Assembly: GCA_008921705.1 (NCBI GenBank)
Contig: VFFE01007027.1
Span: 116,976 to 180,975 of the forward strand
Origin: Burhinus oedicnemus
Taxonomy: Eukaryota > Chordata > Aves > Charadriiformes > Burhinidae
Length of the DNA: 64,000 nt
Direction of reading: 5' to 3'
The notes under the pieces were generated by a model that had not been told where the DNA came from, ran no database searches, and saw only the letters and a list, made by a program, of their open reading frames with translations. This document shows positions 54,720 through 64,000 of this stretch, one piece after another (positions within the stretch are counted from its first letter, which is position 1; every line of letters starts with the position of its first letter). The position numbers were made by a program, and so were the translations under genes.

Positions 54720-55560
54720 GAGGCATGAGTCCCGTGGGTTTTGAATATCTCCACAGATGAAGACTCCACATCCTCTCTGGGCAACCCGTGCCAGTGTTTG
54801 ATCGCTCTCACAGTAGAAAAGGGGGTTTTTGTTCAGCTGGAACCTCCTGTGTGCCCATTGCCTCTGGTCCTGTCACTAGACACTACTGAGAAGAGTCCCT
54901 CTTCTTCATTCCCTCCCATAAGGTGTTTATACACGTGGATAAGATCCTCCTGAGCCTTCTCTTCTCCAGACTGAACAGTTCCAGCTTCTCAGCCTCTCTT
55001 CATATGAGAGATGCTCTGGTCTCTTAAGCACTCATGGGTCCAGTTTGCTTAAGTGCTCCCTTCCTTACTCCAGACTTTGCCTCTGGTCGCAGGGTCTTGG
55101 GATTGCTGAAGGTTGCTCTTACTGGAAAAGACTAAAGCAAAGAAGGCACCAAGTACCGCAGCTTTCTCCATGTCTTTTGTTACCAGGTCCCTGGCACCAT
55201 TCAGCAGCAGGCCCACATTTCCCCTAGTCTTCCTTTTGCTCTTTACACACTTGCAGAATCCTTTCTTGTCAGCCTTCACACTCCTCACCAGATTCAACTC
55301 CAGGTCACCCTGTCCCTGCAAGAGCAGACAGCAACTCTCGACTCCTCCTTGGTCACCTGCCTCTGCTTCCACCTCTTGTATGCTTCCTTTATATGTCTGA
55401 GTTCAGTTATGAGCTCTGTCCTCATCCATGCAGGCCTTTGCTCAGTCTGTCCCTTCAGCATTTGGTTCTTCTTCAGTTCCTCACCTAGGTCTCTTGATGG
55501 GGAACAGCTTCGTTACTCCAAGCCACATTGTCTAAAACCAACCTTCAGCCCACCAGCTAG
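54720..55560 (-). mobile_element. CR1 LINE fragment with internal deletion, antisense
   Basis: Read on the minus strand, 55560 to about 55045 is the linker between the endonuclease and reverse-transcriptase domains of CR1 ORF2. A 107-codon open frame at 55049-55372 contains KKGFCK, KRKTRGNVG, LVTKDMEKA and GAFFALVF, all close to conserved CR1 motifs. From about 55045 down to 54720 it continues as the C-terminal end of ORF2 and adjoining 3' sequence; on the plus strand this is the familiar block with TTTTGAATATCTCC, CTCTCTGGGCAAC and CTTCTCTTCTCCAGACTG. The reverse-transcriptase core that should lie between the two parts (roughly a kilobase) is absent. The element is truncated at both ends but better preserved than the neighbouring copy, so it is younger. 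It cannot transpose. Confidence 0.9.
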
Positions 55561-57606
55561 AGTTTTCTGATATCATTCAGCTCCCCATCACAACAGATCT
55601 TCTTATATCAGCCAGTTGTGGCATTTGCCTTTGCTATGTAAGTGGAGCAGATGGAAAAACCACAAAGGAAGTAGCGGTAGCTAAGTCTCCCCTCTTACCC
55701 TATTCACCCATTTAAAGCCTTGCTGCACAACATGATATATTTCAACACCTGCAGTAATAAATAGTAGCACAAACTAGGAACAACCACTTGATCATGTTTA
55801 TCCTCAAGTGTTCCTTGGTTGCTTTGCAACCCACAATAGCACTAGTTAACAAGTGTTAGAACATAGTTACAAATTGCAGCAAACACAAATGCTCCATCAG
55901 TGTTATTGCAGACTTCATTAATGATGATCCTTCACATTTCAGCAACAGGCATTCAAGTATCTGAAAACATTTATATGCCTCTGTGAGCCAAGTGTCACGC
56001 TCCATGTGTGAGCCAGATGTTCACAACATCATTTCACAAATGAGGGAACGAAGTTCACACGACTGACTCCAGACCCCTTTCCTCCCACTGAGTAAGCCAC
56101 TGCCCACCAACTAGTCGTAGGGGAATTATCCAATTCAAGGCAAGGCAGGATACCATTATGGTCTCTTTGTTTCCTTGCATTGTCTCTATTCCCTTGCTCC
56201 TCATCTTGTATTTAGATTCTAGGCCTGGAAGGGTACCTCTGAATGTGTCCACTGTGGCACGGCATGGGACAGAGATGCAACTTAGCTCCATACAGACATG
56301 CAAGGGCAATAGTACCAGAATCTGCATAACAGAGAGCTCTTGAAGGAGACCTCCAGGAGCTGCATGCGTCAAACCAGGCCCCCTATACACAGAGCAAGTC
56401 CAGTTAATTCACAGTAGCGGCAAAGTCAACTAAATCAAACATCTCTCCCATTCCAGCCATCTCCCCCACAGAGCATAGAATGCCTGCACTTGGCAGGGCC
56501 CTGACCACCTTCAAAACTTTGCACTTCCAAGAGCCGAAAGGAGAGTCAAGAAAGTAATTCCTGCTTAGCAAACTGACCTTTTTAAGGTGCTTAGCTCCTC
56601 CCTCTGCCCCCAGACCTTGCTGGCTGAGCGGGACAAGAGATTCCCTTGCAGGTAGAGAAACACCTATGTTTATGAAGCCAAAGAGACTGCAGCATCTCTC
56701 CTACATCCCTCCTGCCAAACCACTCCACCAGCTGGGTCTTTGCATCATGTCATTTTTTCAAGATTAAGGAAAAATCACATACTGCTCCCTATAGTGACAG
56801 CCTGAGCACATTTAAGCACTCTGGCCCCGACTCACAACACCACTGCAATCTTTGCTTTTAGGCACAACAGGCAACATTTTTACACAGGACTCACTCTCTG
56901 GCATCTATAGTCTTTCTCTCATGCCTTTAGCATATCCGAACCTACCTTAATTGCTCTCTCTGAGGCTGCTGCTCTGCAAGCACAGGTCTCACCAAGCTCA
57001 AAAGGCTGCTAACAGGATCTGTAGAGCTTCACCAGTCCTCGGTTAAAATCTAGTCTGAGCTGAGAGTGACGTCAAGGTAAAAGCACTGGCTTGCCACAGT
57101 TACCTCAGCAGGGTCATCACATGTGCACTCTGCAACTGGCACTCATTGATCAAATAAAAGCAAGTTTGGGAACTAAAAACAGCTATGTAACACAGAACGG
57201 CCACAGCTCAAACAAGCATTCCGGCTCCTGTATTCATTCCAGGGACAGCAGAAGGTTGTTAAACCCAGGTTTAGACACCATAAGCTAGAAACAAAAACAG
57301 ATATTACAGCTTCGTGGATTGATACAGCAAATTGAGCTGGGCAAAGAAAACAAATGAAGGGAGCTTGAAGTTAACATAAGCATTGCCTTTCTACTAATCC
57401 TAGACCACCAGGTAGCACAGATGAAGACCCAGGGCTCCAGCTGAACAGGAGTAGCATGTACACTGAGGGACTGCAACCACCTCACTTCTGCGGCCCCTGA
57501 TGGAGGCAGCGTAACAACTCTGTGCAAGTCCTTCATACTTGGTTTCCAATCACGAAGAAACATAAACAAATAGCTGAAGAGGAAGGCAGTCATTTATTTC
57601 TTGAAA
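55561..57606. other. No recognisable gene; contains one MIR-like remnant
   Basis: Beyond the possible MIR fragment at 56020-56110 I see nothing that can be named. Open frames are at most about 110 codons and are not protein-like. Confidence 0.5.
56020..56110 (-). mobile_element. Possible MIR-like SINE remnant, antisense
   Basis: CATTTCACAAATGAGGGAACGA resembles the antisense MIR block normally reading cattttacagatgaggaaactga. It is followed by CACACGACTGACTCCAGACCCC and TAAGCCACTGCC, resembling the downstream antisense block with tctgactccagagccc and ttaaccactac. The middle is deleted relative to the consensus I remember. MIR elements are ancient and scarce but known in bird genomes. Confidence 0.5.
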
Positions 57607-58201
57607 TTCTCCAGTTTTGGCTGGGATACAGGTAATTTTCTTCATAGTAGCTTGGATGGTGCTATGTTTTGGATTTCTGATGAAAACAGTTTTGATAATA
57701 TAAGGCTGTTTTAGTTACTGCTGAACAGTACTTACACAGTGTCAAGGCACTTTTTGTTTCTCACACTGCCCCACCAGTGAACAGGCTAGAGATGCACAAG
57801 AAACTGAGAGGGGACATAGCTGGGATGGCTGACCCCAACTGACCAAGGCGATATTCCATACCATATGACATCATGATCCTCAATGAAAAACTGGGGGAAG
57901 AGGAAGGAAGGGGGGGATGTTCACAGTTATGGCGTTTGTTTTCCCAAGTCACCATTTTGCATGATGGAGCCCTGCTTTCCTGGGGATGGCTGAACACCTG
58001 CCTGCTGATAGGAAGGAGTGAATGAATTCCTTAGTTTGCTTTACTTGCGCGCGCAGCTTTTGCTTTACCTATTACACTGTCTTTATCTCAACCCACAAGT
58101 TATCGCACTTTTACCCTTCTGATTCTCTCCTCCCTCCCACTGTGAGGGAGTGATTGAGTGGCTGGTGGTGCTGAGCTGCCTACCAGGGTGAAACCACAAT
58201 A
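57607..58201 (+). mobile_element. Solo LTR of the same ERVL-like avian family, sense
   Basis: About 595 bases align end to end with the minus-strand LTR at 21744-22299 read in its own sense. Shared blocks include TAATTTTCTTC (57633-57643) and ATATTCCATACC (57851-57862), with further agreement across the centre and the 3' part (TTTATCTCAACCCACAAG near 58081-58098). No retroviral coding sequence flanks it, so it is a solo LTR. Its terminal bases are degraded and no matching 5-bp flanks are found. The expected poly(A) signal appears as ATTACA near 58070 and no intact TATA box is seen. It probably lost both promoter and polyadenylation function. It differs from the other copy by many substitutions and may belong to a different subfamily. 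Confidence 0.88.
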
Positions 58202-59411
58202 ACCAGCTTCCTTGTTTACCCATCTCTCCCACTGCAAGCAAATAACCTGGCAATATACCAAACTCCCCTGGCCCAGGAACTCAGCCATGTGTGGAAAAGC
58301 AAAGTCTGGCAGCCCCTTCCAGGGCTGGCTGGTGCATACGCATGTACCTAACTGCGGGCACATCTTGCCAGTCCCTTTCACCAGCTCTAGGTCATGTCCT
58401 TGCAAACACCAACCTGAAGCACGCGACTAACTTTCCCTTCCATGGGAAACAGTAACACACTTGCCATCCGTTCCCACTCACACCAGAGCCCAGGCCAGCG
58501 CTGACTCAGGGAGGAAGATGCAGGCACTGGGATGACAGTCACACAGCCACTCGCTGGCGAGGCGCAATGCAGGCAGGTGCTGGCATTCCCTAGCCCATGA
58601 TCAGCTGCATGCAAGGGCCTAACCCTGGATGATTCTGTGCTCCAGGACTGACTCCTCAGTCCCTGCACGTGCCTGTAAGACATAGATGCATGCTTGGACT
58701 TTATCAGAGAGGCTTGCCAGGACCCCTGGGAGGGGCCACTGTCCCCTCTGTCCCACCGGCCCCATCACACAGCCACACCCAACTGCAGTCAAACAACAAG
58801 CACCAGCAGGACAAAAATGAGATTTTTTTTCTCTTTTTTTTTTTCTCTTCTTCCTGTTCCAGAAAGTCTAGGAATGGTCCCAAAGCACTGATGCCTCTTC
58901 CTGAGTTTGTAGGGAGCCTGAGAAAGCTGCTCTGAAGGGGGAGAACCATACTAACAGGGCTTAAGCGCCTATCTTACCACCATGGCTGCTCAGGGTGAGA
59001 GGGAAGGAGGGAAGCATCACATAACCGCTGCCAGTTCTCACCAACTCAGCAATGCTGGCTGCTTCAATTCACGTTATCTGCCTTATACCAAAGAATGCCA
59101 GAAAGACAGAATGGTTGAACTCTCCCTCAGTCCCTATGGCATTGTCCTTCCCCCAAGCATCTCCCTCTGCAATGCCACCCACATGATGGCCACCTTATTC
59201 CCACATGCCCCTGAAAAACATCCACCAGCCAGGGTGCTGGGGGAAAGGCAGGATAGTCAGAAAGGCACCAAGAGTAGCAGAGGCCTGAACATGGAGAAGG
59301 GAAGATTTAGAGGTGCAGAGTGAGCAGGCATGGGGGTGTGGAGGCTCCCTGAGGGACACAGGCCACAGCAATGGGGAGCTGGCAACAGGAATCAGTGCGA
59401 AGGTCCCACAG
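58202..59411. other. GC-richer DNA without a recognisable gene
   Basis: Base composition shifts upward in GC from here to about 62 kb. A pyrimidine-rich tract lies at 58823-58859. Overlapping short frames on both strands have no recognisable domain. Confidence 0.5.
58823..58859. repeat. T-rich pyrimidine tract
   Basis: Runs of 8 and 11 T are separated and followed by CTC and CTTC interruptions, giving nearly 30 consecutive pyrimidines. It is a simple low-complexity tract; no exon follows it directly. Confidence 0.8.
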
Positions 59412-59730
59412 CCCTGAGGGAAGCCATGGGGGCTGAGGGAAGGGCAATGGAACCGAGGGAAGGGCACGGGGCCTGAGGGAAGGACATGGAGCCTGAAGGA
59501 AGGTCATGGGGCCCAAGAGAAGGGGATGGGAACTGAGGGGTGGGCATGGGGTCTGAGGGAAAGCAATGGAGCTTGAGGGAAGGCCATGGAGCCCAAGGGA
59601 ATGGCATAGGGCCTGAGAGAAAGCCAAGGGATCTGGAGAAGGGCATGAAGTCCAAGGGAAGGTCATGGGGCCCAAAGGAAGGGCGTGGAGCCTGAGGGAA
59701 GGGCATGGAGCCTGAGGGGAGGCTCTGCAT
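59412..59730. repeat. 20-bp minisatellite, about 16 copies
   Basis: Head-to-tail units of 20 bases with the approximate consensus CCTGAGGGAAGGGCATGGAG run without a break from 59412 to 59730. One unit (59632-59650) is 19 bases. Units differ from each other at a few positions, so the array is diverged, not newly expanded. Because 20 is not a multiple of 3 and the minus-strand consensus lacks stops, all minus frames read through it as a 60-base (20-residue) Pro/Leu/Ser-rich periodic peptide. That produces the false long frames at 59307-59834 (175 codons) and 59392-60030 (212 codons). Confidence 0.95.
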
Positions 59731-60624
59731 CCCTGAGAGCCAGCCCTGGAGCCTGGAGAGCTGCAGGAGAAGGGCAGGACACCTGCATGCCTTGTGCTGG
59801 AACGGCGCACACACGGGGAGGTAGCAACCACCACAAAATCCCACCTGGTGCCACAAGTGACCTGGGGTGGAGATGGTCTGTCCCACTGAGGCCATCCCTC
59901 CTCCCTGCTTCACTGCGCACCACCAGAGCCAGATGCATCCCCCCTCTGAAGTGACAAGACAGAGAACAGGAGCTTTGAGCCCAGCTGTGCCACCGATGGC
60001 CATTCCCTCACCCACCACCATGGCCTCCACAGAGCAGGGTGCTGGGCCCAGCAGCAGAAGTGGAGAGGATCCTCAAAGGCTGGGGAAGCTCCAGCCACCG
60101 TGGGATGCAGTGGGAAGCACTGAGACAGCAAGTCTGTCAGGGCAGGTCCCAGAGGACAGGGCACAGTGGGTGGGGGAGAGACAGACAGACAGCAACATCG
60201 GCACCAAGACAGGCATAGAGAGATATCTGTCACCTGCTACTGCTCCTGGGAACAGCAGCAGAGGATGGTGGGGATGCTGGGTGTGCTTATTTAATGCCAT
60301 TTAATTCTCAGCACTACAGATATTTAAAATAAATTAATTAAAATAATCACAGTGCCACGGCATCCCTGTGTCCACTGCAGACAGAAAGTCCGCTGCAGAG
60401 CAAGCTGTGGCTGGGTGTCCTTCATCCTCATCATGGGAGCAGGAGATCATGTCTGCAGGACTGGGTGACAGGAGACAAAACCAGGGGAATGGGCTGCTGT
60501 GCAACAGACTGGCACAGAGAGGAGGGGACACTGTGTGCAATGTGCTGGCTGCTACAGTGACAGGGCCAGCATGTGACATGCAAGGCAGAGCAGGAGAGCA
60601 AGACACAGAGTCCTAGCATATCCA
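59731..60624. other. Spacer between two minisatellites
   Basis: This is GC-rich and apparently unique DNA with a very short ACAG run near 60180-60193 and an AT-rich patch at about 60320-60350. No exon or repeat family is recognised. Frames open here on either strand overlap and are not protein-like. Confidence 0.5.
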
Positions 60625-61505
60625 TGATGCACCAGCTCCCAGTAGGACACGTGAGACTCGCTGACTTCTCATGAGGAACAGTCAGCATACACTGCACTGG
60701 CTCCTAGCAAGGCAGGGCTGGAGGGCAATGCACACACTTCTAGAGGGACACGTGGGACCCATTAGTTCCCAGCAGGACGCATGTGACATACTGACTCCCA
60801 GACAGAGAGGGCTAATGTGTGATGCACCAGCTCCCAGCAGATGCCCTGACTGCCAGCAGGATGTATATGATGAACTGACCCCTGGCAGGACACGTGTTAC
60901 ATTGGCTCCCAGTGGGGCTGAGCCCCATAAGATGCATCAACTCCCAGTAGGACACAAGTGACTGACTGGTTCCCAGCAGGATACATGCAGTGCCAAGACT
61001 CTCAGCGGGAGGCACATGACACACCAACTCCCAGCAAGACAGAGGCAGCACAACAACTCCTAGTAGGGCAGAGCTGGTGTTCCAGCTACCAGCGGAATAC
61101 ATGCAAAACACACTGAATTCCAGCAGGGCAGAGACAATGTCTGACACACGGACTGTCACCAGAGCATGTGTGCTGCGCCAACTCCCATCAAGACACATGT
61201 AATGCACCAGCTCCCAGCAGGGCAGTTGTGATGCAGTGACTCCCAGCAGGATACCTGTGATGCACTAAGTCCCAAAATGAGATGCGCAGTGCGGTGACTC
61301 CCAGTGGGATACGCGTGATGCACCAGCTCCCAGTGAGATGCACAATGCACTGACTCTCAGCAGGACACATGATGCACTGACTTCCACCAGGACACCCACA
61401 GAGCACCAATTCCCAGTGAGACAGATGCAATTCAATGATTCCTAGTGTGGCTGGGTCAGTGTGTGAGGCACAGTAAGAAGTGTGAAGCACTAGTTCCTAG
61501 GACGA
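60625..61505. repeat. 29-bp minisatellite, about 28 diverged copies
   Basis: An imperfect tandem array has units close to GATGCACCAGCTCCCAGCAG followed by about nine more bases (GACACATGT). Measured between successive CTCCCAG-like cores, most spacings are 29 bases (for example cores at 61211, 61240, 61269, 61298 and 61327). Some spacings are 27 and a recurrent variant is about 36. The best-ordered part is about 60970-61440; the 5' part is more disturbed. Minus-strand frames through it give a repetitive peptide with GSWCIT-like units (frames at 60812-61207 and 61188-61490), which is an artefact of the array. The unit is unrelated to the 20-bp minisatellite 0.9 kb away. Confidence 0.92.
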
Positions 61506-62309
61506 CGGGCACCGTATGTGAGACACCAGCCCTCAAACGACATGCCAGCTAGAAAAGGGCTGGCGCACAATACACAGACTCCTCTGCGCCCCGCTCCCTG
61601 TCCAGGAGAGCCGTGGGTACTGTCTGGGCAGAGGAGGGGTGCAGGCGCAGGCCAGGCTGTGGATGGGGACAGGGACACCATAGCAAGGCTCCCAGTGCCA
61701 CCTAGTGGGGGACAGGAAACGCTCAGGGGCCACCCATCCCTGAGACCTGGGTGCTGCTGGCCGCAGACCTTCCCCAGCCAGGCCAGCCTCTCCCACTACC
61801 CTGCCAGACCTCCTGCCTCCAGCAGCCACCCCAGTCTCACATACCGCCCTGCAGCAGGCCAGCATGTTCTACCAGCTCTCCTCCCACACTTGCTCATCTT
61901 GGGCCCTGGAGATTGTATAAAGCACTGCCATGGGAGGGACAGAGGAATTTAGTCCAGGTGCAGGCTGTTAATCACATCAAGTACAGTCCTGTCCAGTTAC
62001 TGGGTTTCCATCCTACACGAGGTGAGCACAGAGAGACCCACTCAGAGAGCCATAGCTTCTGCCCATGAGCTGCAGTGTCCAGAGAGCATTAGAGCCACTC
62101 TCATAACAGCATGTTTCAAGAAAGCCCCCCAAAAGTATTACATCTTCTAAGGCACACACTGATGCTCCATGCATTTTTTTATCTGAACAGCTACCTGCGA
62201 ATTAGCCCTTATCTGTGTACATTAACTCTGACACACACAGTCATGCATATACAAGAATGCACGGCAGACACATCAGCCAAAGAAAACACTGGCACAGCAA
62301 ACAGCTTGT
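61506..62309. other. No recognisable gene; end of the GC-richer stretch
   Basis: The frames on both strands at 61518-61952 and 61533-61865 overlap and are Pro/Ala/Ser-rich, as GC-rich non-coding DNA often gives. No domain or splice pattern supports either. Confidence 0.5.
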
Positions 62310-62675
62310 GTCACTGCACAAGTTTTATTTTATAGGCTTTCCCCCCAGAAAAACAGACCAGAGGTTCTGGGAGATGGAAACAGCAGATGGGGCCATAAAG
62401 GTGCAGTACAGAGCTGTGTGAAAATTTACACATGGGAAGGCTAAAAATGAGTAACAAATGCAATTTAACATGGAGGGGGGTATGAGTGGATTTGCAATCC
62501 TGGTGCATGTGAATGCAATCTTTCCTTCCATCTCTCCACCCAGCAGGCAACCATCAATCTCTTAAGCTGTATGTCCACTCATCTAGAGCCGTTTAATCAC
62601 TTGGCATTTTCTTCCATTCCATCTGCATTCCTCAGTCTCTTCCTTCCTCACACGTCCTCAGCCTGAAAACAATCC
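62310..62675 (-). other. Candidate 3'-terminal exon on the minus strand, product unknown
   Basis: On the minus strand a pyrimidine-rich run ending TTAATATCTTAG (acceptor at 62676) is followed by about 365 bases that end with AATAAAACTTGTG (AATAAA at 62324-62329). This has the layout of a last exon with cleavage expected near 62305-62315. In one phase the first 44 bases read IVFRLRTCEEGRD and then stop at 62632-62634, leaving a 3' untranslated region of about 320 bases. I do not recognise the peptide and no upstream exon was identified. It might equally be the last exon of a non-coding RNA or a chance arrangement. Confidence 0.25.
62324..62329 (-). promoter_or_regulatory. Minus-strand poly(A) signal AATAAA
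   Basis: The minus-strand context CTATAAAATAAAACTTG places a canonical AATAAA at 62329-62324. The next 15-25 bases contain a possible CA cleavage site and a G/T-containing stretch (CTTGTGCAGTG). It is the most convincing poly(A) signal in the window because of the exon-like sequence before it. Confidence 0.35.
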
Positions 62676-64000
62676 CTAAGATATTAAAGAGAAAACCATG
62701 ACACCTTGTGGAACAGATGGAACCTTTTCCACATAAAGGCACCCTCACGAATACCGGTGTGTCACCCAGCAGGTCTGCCCAGTGTAGTACAGCCCAGACA
62801 GTGAAAACAGACCAAGTAAGGCCCCAAAAACTATCAGTTTCCAGTAGATGCCCCAGGTTCACCTACTGATCAAACACATCCCCTCTTTGCTCAGAGGATC
62901 AGCTAAGAGATGTTTGTTGGCCTTAATCATGGTTGAGCTGAGTGTCTCTCCAGGGAGTTTTTCCAAGGAACTCAAATCCCTGCAAAAATTAAATCAGCTA
63001 CAAGATGCTCTGTTATCCTCATGATCCACCCTGAAATCAAGGCAAAGCATGAGGCTAGAAAATCAAGCCCATCATGGTGACGATCGTGGCTAGGCTGGAT
63101 CCCAAGCACTTCTGCAGTAATACATGAGACATGGGGAGAGAGGAAATACAAAAAGATAGCCACAGAGTTCAAGGCAACAGGAGGAGCTAACAAAAAGTCC
63201 TGTCATTAAGAAGGCTATCAGTACAATCCAGGGCCTAGGCAAGCTAATGGGTTGGGCACACCTCTCCACACATATACCCAATACAAAGCCAAGACACCAG
63301 ATGAGCAGCTCAGGCATATCCAGAAAGGCAAATGACATCCCCACGGGGTCACACACTCCCGAGCCCCTGCTCCCTAGGACAGTCCATTCTCACCTACAGC
63401 AAAAACCCTGCAGGATCCCAGTGAAACACCAGCTGGTCCCCAAGCACTTAAACTGGAGGCTGTCCTCTTCCCATTAACTCACCTCCTCTGCTCTCACACA
63501 TCCCAGCTTCCAGCCTACTGCCTATTTTAAAAAGAGCAGAATTTGGGATCAGAGTAGTCAAGTGAGCTGTAGTGGTCCAATAGGCTTCCTCATGACTAGT
63601 GTCGTCCAACAGCTGCCCTCTCCTCCCAGAGCAGCATGGTCTGAAAGAAAGGAAATATCAGGCTCAAAGCTGAACTTCTTCAGCTGCTTAAGACCAGATC
63701 ATTATTTTAAAAGCACTTACATGAGAGAAAGAATAGCTTGGGAACTGCTAAGGAGAGACTTGGCTAGGTCCTCTCCAGGTCACCGAGCATACGCAGGGCA
63801 GCAGAAGCAGCTCCAGGCTCTTGGCTCTGTCAAAATTTGGTGGCAAAACTGAAAAATGTGGTAGAAGACATTTTCATTTTGCAAATTTTGCCAACCTGTC
63901 AGGACACACTGGTGGTGATGAGCTGCAGAGAGATTTGGGCAGGCAGTGAGCTAGGCTCAGTGCAGATGAGGATGGTCATTATGTTGCGGGGAAGGAAGGA
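62676..64000. other. No recognisable gene at the right edge
   Basis: If the terminal-exon candidate is real this would be its upstream intron. Frames of up to 96 codons on either strand have no recognisable domain. No interspersed repeat was recognised. Confidence 0.45.

Noticed and set aside
59307..60030. Long minus-strand open frames (175 and 212 codons) with a proline-rich periodic peptide
   Set aside because: They are produced by the 20-bp minisatellite, which is stop-free in every minus-strand frame. The periodicity follows from the DNA unit, not from selection on protein.
60812..61490. Minus-strand frames encoding repeated GSWCIT-like peptide units
   Set aside because: The units mirror the 29-bp minisatellite and shift frame wherever the unit length changes; there is no sign of coding constraint.
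1..64000. CRISPR arrays, operons, phage or plasmid features
   Set aside because: No regularly spaced short repeats with unique spacers, no dense co-directional frames and no ribosome-binding-site pattern. The repeat content is that of a vertebrate genome.

Overview
The window looks like vertebrate nuclear DNA, most likely from a bird and probably outside the chicken lineage. The evidence is the repeat content: CR1 LINE fragments of several ages, two solo LTRs of one ERVL-like avian LTR family, faint MIR-like SINE remnants, frequent low-complexity tracts, and no operon-like gene packing, ribosome binding sites or long open frames. No protein-coding gene, rRNA, tRNA or CRISPR array could be recognised. 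The open frames are short, scattered over all six frames and overlapping on both strands, as expected by chance. The longest (212 codons) is produced by a minisatellite. The region is best read as intergenic or intronic.

Layout. 1-15.1 kb: apparently unique DNA with poly-T and poly-A runs and a pyrimidine-rich tract. 15.2-15.6 kb: an old minus-strand CR1 fragment. 15.6-21.7 kb: AT-richer DNA with nothing recognisable. 21.74-22.30 kb: a minus-strand solo LTR with TG...CA ends and a perfect 5-bp target-site duplication. 22.3-53.9 kb: mostly unique-looking DNA, with a possible MIR remnant at 24.7 kb, one exon-like 85-bp segment and clustered poly(A) signals at 33.2-34.3 kb, and a small CpG cluster near 41.1 kb. 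53.9-55.6 kb: two CR1 fragments facing each other, an ancient plus-strand reverse-transcriptase core and a better preserved minus-strand copy that lacks that core. 56.0 kb: a MIR-like remnant. 57.6-58.2 kb: a second solo LTR of the same family on the plus strand. 58.2-62.3 kb: GC-richer DNA with two unrelated minisatellites, a 20-bp unit (59.41-59.73 kb) and an approximately 29-bp unit (60.63-61.51 kb). 62.3-62.7 kb: a possible minus-strand 3'-terminal exon with a splice acceptor and AATAAA. The last 1.3 kb holds nothing I recognise.

No functional system can be assembled from these parts, and I found nothing that supports a new biological system. The most useful observations are the dated LTR insertion, the complementary CR1 pair, the two minisatellites (which create false ORFs), and the two exon-like candidates, which need RNA or cross-species evidence. 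Repeat family names rest on my memory of consensus sequences, not on a search.
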